A stretch of 64,000 nucleotides of DNA from Actinomadura sp. WMMA1423 (GTDB lineage: Bacteria; Actinomycetota; Actinomycetes; Streptosporangiales; Streptosporangiaceae): contig NZ_CP041244.1 in assembly GCF_006547145.1 (NCBI RefSeq), positions 5,952,001-6,016,000 of the forward strand, written 5' to 3'. Positions 35,530 through 42,620 of the stretch are shown here, one piece after another. The position numbers and the translations under genes were made by a program. The notes under the pieces are model-generated. The model was not told where the DNA came from, made no database searches, and saw only the letters and a program-made list of their open reading frames with translations. Within the stretch, counting starts at the first letter, position 1; each line of letters opens with the position of its first letter.

Positions 35530-36970
35530 GCACGGGCGCCCGCCGGGATGTGGCGAGGGTGACCAGGACCAGCACGACGATGTTCACGCCCAGAGCCGGC
35601 ACTCCCACGTTGACGTGCAGCAGCGCCGAGGGAAGGAAGGGCGCCACGTCGGCCACCGTCAGCTCGTTCACGGTCAGGTAGGCGATGGTCCCGGTGCCGG
35701 CAAGCATGCCCGCGCCCACGCCCCGGCTGTTGGCCGGGTTCCGCGGCAGCAGGCTGAGCAGCAGCGCGGGGGCGAGCTGGGTCACCAGCGCGTAGGCGAG
35801 CAGCAGCAGGGTGACGATGGCCGCGCCGTCGATGAGCGCGAGGTAGACCGACACCGCGCCCACGAAGGGGACCAGGAGGCGCGCCACCCGGCCGGCGTCG
35901 GATTCCTGGCGGAGCGGCTTGTAGACGTTGTTCGCGATCAGGGTCGAGGTGGTGTTCAGCAGCATCGCGCCGGGCACCAGCGCGGCGAGCAGCCCGGCGC
36001 CGCCCACGAGCCCCATGACGACCGGCGGCAGCGCCTCCTTGACCAGCCGCAGCAACGACAGGTCGGCCTGCCCCGCCGGCAGCCCCGGGACGGCCAGCAC
36101 GGCCGTGAAGCCGACGAAGAACACGAACAGCAGGAACAGCTGGTAAAGCGGGAAGATCACGGCGTTCTTCCGGAAGGTCGACTCCCGTCGCGCCGAGAGC
36201 GTCGCCGCGAAGAGGTGCGGCCACATGTAGAAGCCGAGGGTGGACACGAGGACCGTGGAGACGTACCAGGAGACGCCGAGGCCGTCGGTGTGGAGTTCGG
36301 CGAAGTGCGGCCGGGCCTTCTCGACCGCCGCGAACAGTTCACCGACGCCGCCGAAGTACTTGAGGGGCAGGTAGACCCCGAGGAATGCCACGACGACCAC
36401 GATGAGGACGTCCTTCACCGTGGACGTCCAGGCCGCCGCGAGCAGTCCGGAGAGCGCCACGTAGCCCGTCAGCAGGACGCCGCCGACGACGATCGCGGCG
36501 GTGGGGGACACCGCGCCGTAGGAGGCCTCGGACACGATGATGCCGAGCCCTTTCAGCTGCAGCACCAGGAACGGGACCATGCCGGAGATCCCGATGATCG
36601 TGACCACGACGCCGAGACCGGGGCTGTCGTACTTCTTGATGAAGAAGTCCGCCTGCGACATCAGGTCGTGCTGCTTCGCGTACCTCCACAGCACGGGCAG
36701 CAGCCAGTAGGACATCACGTAGGCGAGGGTGACGTACGCGAGGATGTAGTAGGCGGCACCGCCGTTGGCGTAGATGAACCCGCTGATGCCGAGGAACGTG
36801 GTGGTCGTGTAGATCTCCCCGGCCATCAGCAGGAACACGAAGACGCCCCCCAGCGACCGGCCGCCGACGGCCCATCTCTCCAGGTCCATGGCCTTGCGTC
36901 CGCGTGCCCGTACCCCCAGGTAGACCGCCAGGGCCAGCGTCAGCGCGATCAGCGTCAGCGAGACGAACAT
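35507..36970 (-). CDS. Sodium:solute symporter (SSS family)
   Basis: Uptake transporter of 487 residues with about 13 hydrophobic segments. SSS features include WAVGGRSLGGVFVFLLMAGE near the N-terminus, TFLGISGFIYANGGAAYY, LSGLLAAAWTSTVKD, and the LLAALVPGAMLLNTTSTLIANN region that carries sodium-site Ser/Thr residues. It starts 1 nt inside the DUF3311 stop. Likely imports the acid that the ligase activates, or a related organic anion. Confidence 0.92.
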   Translation of the reverse strand: MFVSLTLIALTLALAVYLGVRARGRKAMDLERWAVGGRSLGGVFVFLLMAGEIYTTTTFLGISGFIYANGGAAYYILAYVTLAYVMSYWLLPVLWRYAKQHDLMSQADFFIKKYDSPGLGVVVTIIGISGMVPFLVLQLKGLGIIVSEASYGAVSPTAAIVVGGVLLTGYVALSGLLAAAWTSTVKDVLIVVVVAFLGVYLPLKYFGGVGELFAAVEKARPHFAELHTDGLGVSWYVSTVLVSTLGFYMWPHLFAATLSARRESTFRKNAVIFPLYQLFLLFVFFVGFTAVLAVPGLPAGQADLSLLRLVKEALPPVVMGLVGGAGLLAALVPGAMLLNTTSTLIANNVYKPLRQESDAGRVARLLVPFVGAVSVYLALIDGAAIVTLLLLAYALVTQLAPALLLSLLPRNPANSRGVGAGMLAGTGTIAYLTVNELTVADVAPFLPSALLHVNVGVPALGVNIVVLVLVTLATSRRAPVLTARGSA

Positions 36971-37185
36971 CAGCCCTCCTCCTCACTGCCGGCCTGGCCG
37001 GGGCCGTTGACCGGGTCGAGCCGGTACACCACGGCCATGCAGACGGAGGTGAGCACGATCGACAGGCTCAGCCAGAAGAGGAAGAACGGCAGTCCGAGGA
37101 CGTAGGGCTCGGTGCGGTTGACCCAGGGGACGGCCCCCAGGAGCAACGCGAACGGCAACGCGGCCAGGGCGAGACGCAACCACAT
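36970..37185 (-). CDS. DUF3311 small membrane protein
   Basis: Protein of 71 residues with two hydrophobic segments (LALAALPFALLLGAVPWV and LPFFLFWLSLSIVLTSVCMAVV) joined by NRTEPYVLG. DUF3311 proteins regularly precede SSS symporters and are presumed accessory subunits. The TGA overlaps the symporter ATG by one base (TGATG), so translation is coupled. It starts 10 bp after the M20 gene's stop. Confidence 0.88.
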   Translation of the reverse strand: MWLRLALAALPFALLLGAVPWVNRTEPYVLGLPFFLFWLSLSIVLTSVCMAVVYRLDPVNGPGQAGSEEEG

Positions 37186-37195
37186 GTGCTTCCCC

Positions 37196-38371
37196 TCAGT
37201 TCGAGATCATGAACGCTGTGCGCAGGTACACGGCGGTCGCCGTGACCATGTCGCCGATGGACACCCATTCGTCGAGGCTGTGCGCCTGGGCCAGCGAGCC
37301 CGGGCCGAACAGCGCGACCGGGGAACCGAAGTACGCCGCGTCGGAGCTCGCCGGGAACCCGCGCGGGCTCGGGTCGGGCGCCCCGCCGAGCTCGGCGGCG
37401 CCGAGCAGCGCCGCGGCCAGCCAGTGCCCTTCGGGCAGTTCGTAGGGATCGACGGTCCACCAGGCCTCGCCGAGCGACCACCCTCCCGGTTCCAGGTCCG
37501 CCACCACTTCGGTGCGGACGTCGGACGCGGTCTCCCCCGGCAGCAGGCGGCGGCTGAACTGGACGCGGCATTCGGAGGGAACGATGTTCGGCTTGATGCC
37601 GCCCTCGATGACGCCCACGTTCATCGTGGGAGGGCCCAGCAGGGGGTGCCGGCGGCGGTCGAGCGTGCGCTGGTGGTCTTCGAGACGGCCGAGCAGCCGT
37701 GCCGCCGCGAGGATGGCGTTGGTGCCGTGCTGCGGCACGCTGCTGTGCGTGGCCTCGCCGGTCACGCGCAGTTCGAAGGCGGCGAGCCCCTTGGTGGCCA
37801 GGCAGGCGGTCAGTTCGGTCGGCTCACCTATGATCACCGCGTCGGCCCGGGGGCCGGACGCGCCGAGCGCCTTGGCCCCCTCCTGGCGGTACTCCTCGTC
37901 GCCGACGCCCGCGATCAGCAGGTCTCCGGCAGGCCTGAGCGACCGTTCGGCCAGGATCTCGGCGACCTCGAGGTAGCAGGCGAGCGCGGCCTTCATGTCG
38001 CAGGCGCCGCGCCCGTGGACCCTGCCGTCCCGCACGACTGCGGTGAGCGCTTCGGGGTAACCGGTGGTCTCGACGGTGTCCATGTGCCCGGCGAACATCA
38101 GGGACCGTCCCCCTGAGGCGCCGGGAAGCCGCGCCAGCGTGTTGTGACGGCCGGGGGCGTACTCGTCGACCTCGCCCGTCCAGCCGAGGCCCGCGAGGCG
38201 ATCGTGAAGGTAGGCGGCCACTCTCCCCTCTCCCTGCTCCGCGTCCTGCGGTGCGCCGCCGAAGGGGTTCACACTCGGCAGCTCGATGAGTTCGCAGAGG
38301 GTCTGCGCCAGCCGGTCGCGGTCGATTCGTTCCACACACTGGGCCAGCGCATCCGATGACGAGGCTTCCAT
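37196..38371 (-). CDS. M20 family metallohydrolase (ArgE/DapE-like)
   Basis: Zinc amidohydrolase of 391 residues. Metal and catalytic residues are visible in FAGHMDTVE (His and Asp), HGRGACDMK (Asp), GVGDEEYRQEG (catalytic Glu pair) and IIGEPTEL (Glu), with a lid domain starting near ATHSSVPQHGTNA and a final His in LAQAHSLDEW. ATG 38371 has AGGAG at good spacing; an in-frame ATG at 38428 lies upstream of the probable promoter. It leads the M20-DUF3311-symporter operon. It may release an acid from an amide conjugate, the transported nutrient. Confidence 0.88.
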   Translation of the reverse strand: MEASSSDALAQCVERIDRDRLAQTLCELIELPSVNPFGGAPQDAEQGEGRVAAYLHDRLAGLGWTGEVDEYAPGRHNTLARLPGASGGRSLMFAGHMDTVETTGYPEALTAVVRDGRVHGRGACDMKAALACYLEVAEILAERSLRPAGDLLIAGVGDEEYRQEGAKALGASGPRADAVIIGEPTELTACLATKGLAAFELRVTGEATHSSVPQHGTNAILAAARLLGRLEDHQRTLDRRRHPLLGPPTMNVGVIEGGIKPNIVPSECRVQFSRRLLPGETASDVRTEVVADLEPGGWSLGEAWWTVDPYELPEGHWLAAALLGAAELGGAPDPSPRGFPASSDAAYFGSPVALFGPGSLAQAHSLDEWVSIGDMVTATAVYLRTAFMISN

Positions 38372-38405
38372 GAGGCCACTCCTAACGGATGTGAGGTGAG
38401 GCCTG

Positions 38406-38425
38406 ATTGTATCGATCGATCGAAT
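38406..38425 (-). promoter_or_regulatory. Second copy of the 20-bp island operator
   Basis: On the minus strand this reads ATTCGATCGATCGATACAAT, differing from 31578-31597 at one base. Here TACAAT would be the -10 of the leftward M20 operon. On the plus strand, TAGAGT (38433-38438) is a possible -10 for the acyl-CoA dehydrogenase. The element therefore sits between two divergent promoters, as at the other site. Confidence 0.75.
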
Positions 38426-38487
38426 CATTGGATAGAGTGCTGAGCATGATCGTGGTCCGGCGGTCGGTGACGAGGAGGCTGGCAGGC

Positions 38488-39639
38488 ATGGATCTGGAAC
38501 TCTCCGACGAGCAGCAGGCGGCGCGACGACTCGCCGCCGACTTCGTCGACCGTGAGATCGCGCCCCATGCCGCCGCGTGGGACCGCGCCGAGAGAGTCGA
38601 TCAGCGGATCGTCCGGCGTCTCGGTGACCTGGGTTTCCTGGGCCTGACCCTCCCGGAGGAGTACGGCGGCTCAGGAGGCGACCACCTCACCTACGCGTTG
38701 GTGCTGGAGGAACTCGGCCGGGGCGACTCGGCGGTGCGGGGGATCGTGTCGGTCTCTCTCGGCCTGGTCGCGAAGTCGATCAACACCTACGGGGACGAGG
38801 CGCAGAAGCTCGGCTGGCTGCCCGCCCTGGCGGATGGAACGGCGCTGGGGTGCTTCGCGCTGACCGAGCCCGGCAGCGGCTCCGACGCCGCCGCGCTCGC
38901 CACCAGGGCGGTGCGCGACGGCGACGACTGGCTGATCAGCGGCACCAAGATGTTCATCACCAACGGCACGTGGGCGGACGTCGCCGTGGTGTTCGCCCGG
39001 ACAGGTGAGCAGGGCCACCGGGGCATTACCGCTTTCCTCGTGCCGACTGATAGCGCTGGTTTCCAGCGCCGTGAGCTGCATGGCAAGTTGGGCCTGCGCG
39101 GCCAGGCGACGGCGGAACTGGTGCTCGACCGCGTACGAGTGCCCGACGGCGCCCGTCTGGGCCCCGAAGGCAGGGGCTTTTCCGTCGCCATGGCGGCGCT
39201 GGCCAAGGGACGCATGTCGGTCGCCGCCGGATGTGTCGGCCTGGCACAGGCGTGCCTGGACGCGGCGGTCGCGTACGCCAGGGAACGCGAGCAGTTCGGC
39301 AGGCCCATCGCCTCCCGCCAACTGGTGCAGGATCTGCTTGCGGGCATCGCCGTCGAGGTCGACGCGGCCCGCCTCCTGGTGTGGCGGGTCGCCGATCACA
39401 TCGACCGCGGCCTGCCGTTCGCCACCGAATCCTCAATGGCCAAGCTGTACGCGAGCGAGGCGGCCGTGCGCGCCGCCAACGACGCCCTCCAGGTGTTCGG
39501 CGGTTATGGCTACATGGATGAATATCCCGTTTCCAAGTTCCTGCGCGACGCCCGAGTGATGACCCTTTACGAGGGGACGAGCCAGATCCAGAAACTCCTG
39601 ATCGGCCGTTCCCTGACAGGCATCGCCGCCTTGGACTGA
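38488..39639 (+). CDS. Acyl-CoA dehydrogenase
   Basis: FAD-dependent dehydrogenase of 383 residues. N-terminal helical domain (MDLELSDEQQAARRL), the FAD/substrate motif CFALTEPGSGSDAAAL, the beta-domain (ISGTKMFITNGTWAD), YAREREQFGRPIASRQLVQ and the C-terminal signature QVFGGYGYMDEYPVSKFLRDARVMTLYEGTSQ (given in part of its length) with the catalytic acid in YEGTS. I chose ATG 38488 (GAGGAGG upstream, family-like start); ATG 38446 just after a -10-like TAGAGT is an in-frame alternative. It is read away from the rest of the island but shares its operator. Confidence 0.92.
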   Translation: MDLELSDEQQAARRLAADFVDREIAPHAAAWDRAERVDQRIVRRLGDLGFLGLTLPEEYGGSGGDHLTYALVLEELGRGDSAVRGIVSVSLGLVAKSINTYGDEAQKLGWLPALADGTALGCFALTEPGSGSDAAALATRAVRDGDDWLISGTKMFITNGTWADVAVVFARTGEQGHRGITAFLVPTDSAGFQRRELHGKLGLRGQATAELVLDRVRVPDGARLGPEGRGFSVAMAALAKGRMSVAAGCVGLAQACLDAAVAYAREREQFGRPIASRQLVQDLLAGIAVEVDAARLLVWRVADHIDRGLPFATESSMAKLYASEAAVRAANDALQVFGGYGYMDEYPVSKFLRDARVMTLYEGTSQIQKLLIGRSLTGIAALD

Positions 39640-39802
39640 CGTCGGGACACCAAACCGGAAAACCCCGAGCGAGGGCAGGCCGGTAGTACCCCGGTTCTTC
39701 ACACCCGAGAGTCTTGGCGGAGGGAGCTCTGGACCTTCGGAGGACTGGAAGTCACTCAGTGACCGCACCCTGACGGACCGGCTCGCCTCCAAAACTGAAT
39801 AT

Positions 39803-39835
39803 GGCTGGCCCCCCACGGCATGTGGAGGACCAGCC
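39803..39835. terminator. Strong hairpin
   Basis: GGCTGGCCCCCCAC, 5-nt loop GGCAT, GTGGAGGACCAGCC: 14-bp arms with one mismatch and one G-T pair, followed by GTTTGA. It lies 163 bp after the dehydrogenase stop. Confidence 0.65.
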
Positions 39836-39843
39836 GTTTGACA

Positions 39844-39873
39844 CCGGGGCACCCGAGATCTCGAGTGCCCCGG
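39844..39873. terminator. Second hairpin, 30-bp near-perfect palindrome
   Basis: CCGGGGCACCCGAGA followed directly by TCTCGAGTGCCCCGG, one mismatch in 15 pairs. Only 8 bp separate it from the previous hairpin, so the pair may form a tandem bidirectional terminator. Other sequence from 39640 to 40011 shows no gene. Confidence 0.65.
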
Positions 39874-40011
39874 CTCTTGAGGTCAGGGCAGGAAAAGGCG
39901 TTGTGCACCCTGTGCCGGTGCGTGGCCTAAGCCTTTTTCTTGCGCGTTGGGCATTTCTTGGTACGAGGCCGGCTCAGCTGGGGGATGCATCCCCAGTTGA
40001 ACGCCGAGCCG

Positions 40012-40137
40012 TCATCGACTGATGAGTCGAAGACTGGTCCTGGCCGCGTTGCGGCATCCGGGGGTGTAGCACTTGCCCGCGGACGAGAGTTCGACGCCGC
40101 ACTGCGTGCAAAACTTCGCGGGAGGCTGGTCTGGCAT
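40012..40137 (-). CDS. Small zinc-ribbon ORF, possibly frameshifted
   Basis: ATG 40137 has AAAGG upstream. The 41-residue product begins MPDQPPAKFCTQCGVELSS and has Cys-x2-Cys and Cys-x4-Cys pairs (CTQC, CYTPGC), a plausible zinc ribbon. After the TGA, a different frame stays open leftward to a TAG at about 39924-39926 and encodes a Cys/Lys-rich tail (FNWGCIPQLSRPRTKKC and KKKA). A single frameshift would fuse the two into about 70 residues. No family recognised. Confidence 0.4.
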   Translation of the reverse strand: MPDQPPAKFCTQCGVELSSAGKCYTPGCRNAARTSLRLISR

Positions 40138-40514
40138 TGCAGTTGACCTTTCTCTAGGTTTATCTATTCGCAGGCCCGAACCCTGCTTGACAAATGCTAG
40201 CCAGTAGAATTTGGCCCTAGCAAATCCACATCGTGTGGCGTCCGTCTCATAGGGGTTTCAGTCGGGTGCCAGGCGGCAAAACGCCCGACCCTGATCCCTT
40301 CCTGAGCAGGCGACAAGGTGGGGTTATCAGTTGCACCGGACCAGCGGAGGCCGAAGCATCACAGGAGTTCGCCTCTGGCTCGGATGCGCCGGGTGTCCGC
40401 AGTGTCCACCAGCGCGAGATGGAAGTGGGACACCCTGTTGAGGCCGCGGTACTCCTGGTCAACGACCCCCGTGGCGGGGCCGGACGGGGCGGCGTGCGGC
40501 CGAAGGCGAGATGG
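40138..40514. other. Intergenic, no gene supported
   Basis: A+T-rich up to about 40230, with promoter-like TTGACA (40188-40193) but no well-spaced -10. GTCGGG...CCCGAC around 40262-40290 can form a small hairpin. The remainder resembles neither neighbour and no recognisable protein is encoded; a decayed gene is possible. Confidence 0.4.
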
Positions 40515-41405
40515 TCAGCTCGTGCGGTAGTGGCGGCGGAGGGCGATGCCGGCGGCTACGCCGCCCGCGAGGGCGCCGGCGCCGGCGGCCGCGGGGAGGG
40601 CGATCATCGTGACCTTGCGGCCGGTGCGGAAGTCGTGGACCGGCCAGCCGTGGTCCCTGGCGTGGGCGCGCAGTTCCGCGTCCGGGTTGACGGCGTGGGG
40701 GTGGCCGACGACGGTCAGCAGCGGCAGGTCGTTGATCGAGTCGCTGTAGGCCGAGCAGCGCGCGAGGTCGAGCCCCTCGCGCTGCGCGAGGGCCCGGACG
40801 GCCTCCGCCTTCGCCGGCCCGTGCAGCAGGTTCCCGACGAGGCGGCCGGTGTAGACGCCCTCGCGGGTCTCGGCGACCGTGCCGAGCGCGCCGGTGAGCC
40901 CGAGCCGGTGCGCGATCGTGCGGGCGACCTCGACGGGCGTGGCGGTGACGAGCCACACCTGCTGGCCCGAGTCGAGGTGCTGGAGGGCGAGGGTCCGGGT
41001 GCCGTGCCAGATGCGGTCGGCCATGACCTCGTCGTAGATCTCCTCGCTCAGCTTGACGATGCCGCTGACCTTCTGCCCGGCGACGAACGCGAGCGCGGCC
41101 TCCTTCGCGCTGCCGATGTGCTCGGAGTTCTCGCTGCCGCGCAGGCGGAACGCCGCCTGCCCCCAGGCGAACATGGCGAGGTCGCGCATGGTGAAGAGCT
41201 TGCGGGAGGCGAGACCGCGCGCGAAGTAGTAGATGGACGCGCCGCGCATCATCGTGTTGTCGACGTCGAAGAACGCCGCCGCGGTGGGATCGGGCGCGGG
41301 GAGCGGGGCGAACTCGGCCGCCGCGGCGGCGGCCACCTGCCCCGCGCTCTTGTGGTCCTCGTCCCTGCCGCGCCCCCAGAACCCGGGCTGCCAGAATCGC
41401 CGCAT
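40515..41405 (-). CDS. HAD-IB family phosphatase (SerB1-like)
   Basis: Haloacid-dehalogenase hydrolase of 296 residues. Motif I is FFDVDNTMM with the nucleophile Asp47 and general acid Asp49, motif II VTATPVE, motif III around GPAKAEAV, motif IV SDSINDLPLL. A Gly/Ala-rich hydrophobic stretch near the C-terminus suggests membrane association. ATG 41405 lies 7 nt after a -10-like TAGAGT (minus strand, 41413-41418). It corresponds in position to SerB1 (Rv0505c) of M. tuberculosis, ahead of glutaredoxin and hemA, so it marks the return to the backbone. Substrate uncertain. Confidence 0.9.
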   Translation of the reverse strand: MRRFWQPGFWGRGRDEDHKSAGQVAAAAAAEFAPLPAPDPTAAAFFDVDNTMMRGASIYYFARGLASRKLFTMRDLAMFAWGQAAFRLRGSENSEHIGSAKEAALAFVAGQKVSGIVKLSEEIYDEVMADRIWHGTRTLALQHLDSGQQVWLVTATPVEVARTIAHRLGLTGALGTVAETREGVYTGRLVGNLLHGPAKAEAVRALAQREGLDLARCSAYSDSINDLPLLTVVGHPHAVNPDAELRAHARDHGWPVHDFRTGRKVTMIALPAAAGAGALAGGVAAGIALRRHYRTS

Positions 41406-41415
41406 GAGGCGAACT

Positions 41416-41604
41416 CTAGTCAACCGCCTCCCCGCCGCCGTCCCCGCGGGCGTGATTGCGACAGTCCTCACCCCTGTCGCTCGCGGCCGCCATCAGCCGC
41501 TCGCGCAGCACGGCACGGAACCGCGGGTCCGGCCCCGCGGCGCTCTCCCCCAGCCGGGCCAGCGCGCTCCCCTGCTCCGCGATCTTTCCCCGCTTCGTCA
41601 ACAC
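41416..41604 (-). CDS. Short ORF resembling the start of a DUF5667/RsbN-type protein
   Basis: A 62-residue frame (GTG 41604) containing GSALARLGESAAGPDPRFRAVLRERLMAAA, shown here only in part: the PDPRFRAVLRERLMAAA stretch is like the N-terminal part of DUF5667 proteins. In Streptomyces the gene after bldN is rsbN, a transmembrane anti-sigma factor. Here nothing follows that stretch except a short Gly/Asp-rich tail, with no membrane segment. It may be a remnant or an unusually short derivative. The ribosome-binding site is poor. Confidence 0.4.
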   Translation of the reverse strand: MLTKRGKIAEQGSALARLGESAAGPDPRFRAVLRERLMAAASDRGEDCRNHARGDGGGEAVD

Positions 41605-41683
41605 CGAGTTCTCACTGGCCGCTCCCTTGCGGACTCCAGGCGCGAACGCGCTCCTGCCCGCTTGAACGATCGGACGGTGGGCC

Positions 41684-41717
41684 GGGTTACGGCCCGAAAG
41701 TTAATTGATCAACTAAC
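41684..41717 (-). promoter_or_regulatory. Minus-strand promoter with AT-rich palindrome
   Basis: The palindrome GTTAATTGATCAACTAAC (41700-41717, two mismatched positions) stands out in GC-rich DNA. On the minus strand it contains TTGATC as a -35, then a 17-bp spacer and TAACCC (41684-41689) as a -10. It would drive the short ORF at 41604 and the HAD gene, under control of whatever binds the palindrome. 41718-41813 shows no gene. Confidence 0.55.
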
Positions 41718-41813
41718 CGGCGGGCACCTGCCGGGCCCGGTAGAGACTACGGCCCGGGCCGCGACGGCCGCGGCCGTCGCGGTGGACTCGGGCGGGCTCG
41801 ACGGACGGCGCGG

Positions 41814-42488
41814 TCAACCGCGCAGGTCGTCAGGGAGCATGCGGGCCAGCGAGCGGACCGCGCGGTACTGCAGCGCCTTGATGGCGCCCGGCTTCCTGTC
41901 CATGATCAGCGCGGTCTCGGCGACCGACAGCCCGTGCAGGAAGCGCAGCACGACGCACTCCTGCTGCTCGGAGTTCAGCCGCCGGACGGCCCGCAGCAGG
42001 GTCCGGTTGGTCATCGCGTCCAGGACGGCCCGCTCCGGCCCCTCCTGGGGACGGTCCGGCTCGATCAGCTGGGCGGTGCAGACCTCCAGCCGGTACCGGC
42101 CGGACTTGAAGTGGTCGGCGACGAGGTTCCGGGCGATCGTGACGAGCCAGGCGCCGAAGTCCTTGCCCTGCCAGTGGAAGTCGCAGATGCGGCGGAGGGC
42201 CCGCAGGAACGTCTCGCTGGTGATGTCCTCGGCGAGCTGATGCGTCCCCACCCGGTAGTAGACGTACCGGTAGACGAGCTCGACGTAGTGGTCGTAGAGG
42301 GAGCCGAACGCCTCGGCGTCGCCGTCGCGCGCCCGCAGGACCAGCGCCTTGAGCACCTCGGCCCGGTCGGCGGCCCGGTCGGCGTCGCGGTCCGGGCTCC
42401 GGTCGGCGACGCGTCCGGGCCGGGTGAGAGAACCCCGGGGATGCCGAGGAAGCGGGATTACCCCGGCATCGAGGGTCAAGCTGCTCAT
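41814..42488 (-). CDS. bldN: ECF sigma factor, BldN-like
   Basis: RNA polymerase sigma factor of 224 residues: an N-terminal extension of about 45 residues, region 2 (about 58-125: EAFGSLYDHYVELVYRYVYY, DITSETFLRALRRI, DFGAWLVTIARNLVADHFKS) and region 4 (LRAVRRLNSEQQECVVLRFL, LSVAETALIMDRKPGAIKAL). From memory it closely matches streptomycete BldN, which controls aerial development and chaplin genes; BldN is made as a pro-protein with a longer N-terminal extension. ATG 42488 has GAGGAGAA; the in-frame start at 42533 is less likely. Confidence 0.88.
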   Translation of the reverse strand: MSSLTLDAGVIPLPRHPRGSLTRPGRVADRSPDRDADRAADRAEVLKALVLRARDGDAEAFGSLYDHYVELVYRYVYYRVGTHQLAEDITSETFLRALRRICDFHWQGKDFGAWLVTIARNLVADHFKSGRYRLEVCTAQLIEPDRPQEGPERAVLDAMTNRTLLRAVRRLNSEQQECVVLRFLHGLSVAETALIMDRKPGAIKALQYRAVRSLARMLPDDLRG

Positions 42489-42620
42489 GCAGTTCTCCTC
42501 GGGGCGTACGCGACCTCCGGCGTGAAGTGCCACTCTAGATACCGAAAGGGACGCGAGGCAATGGGCGTTCCTCGGCCGCGGTTACCCGTCGGCCCCCCGC
42601 ATCGGGCACCATGGGGCGCG

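Noticed and set aside
39660..39720. tRNA-like GGTAGTACCCCGGTTC stretch
   Set aside because: It recalls a T-loop, but no acceptor, D or anticodon arms can be formed around it.
41934..42620. N-terminal extension of the ABM membrane protein
   Set aside because: It runs antisense through bldN and has no domain; the membrane region begins at ATG 42621.
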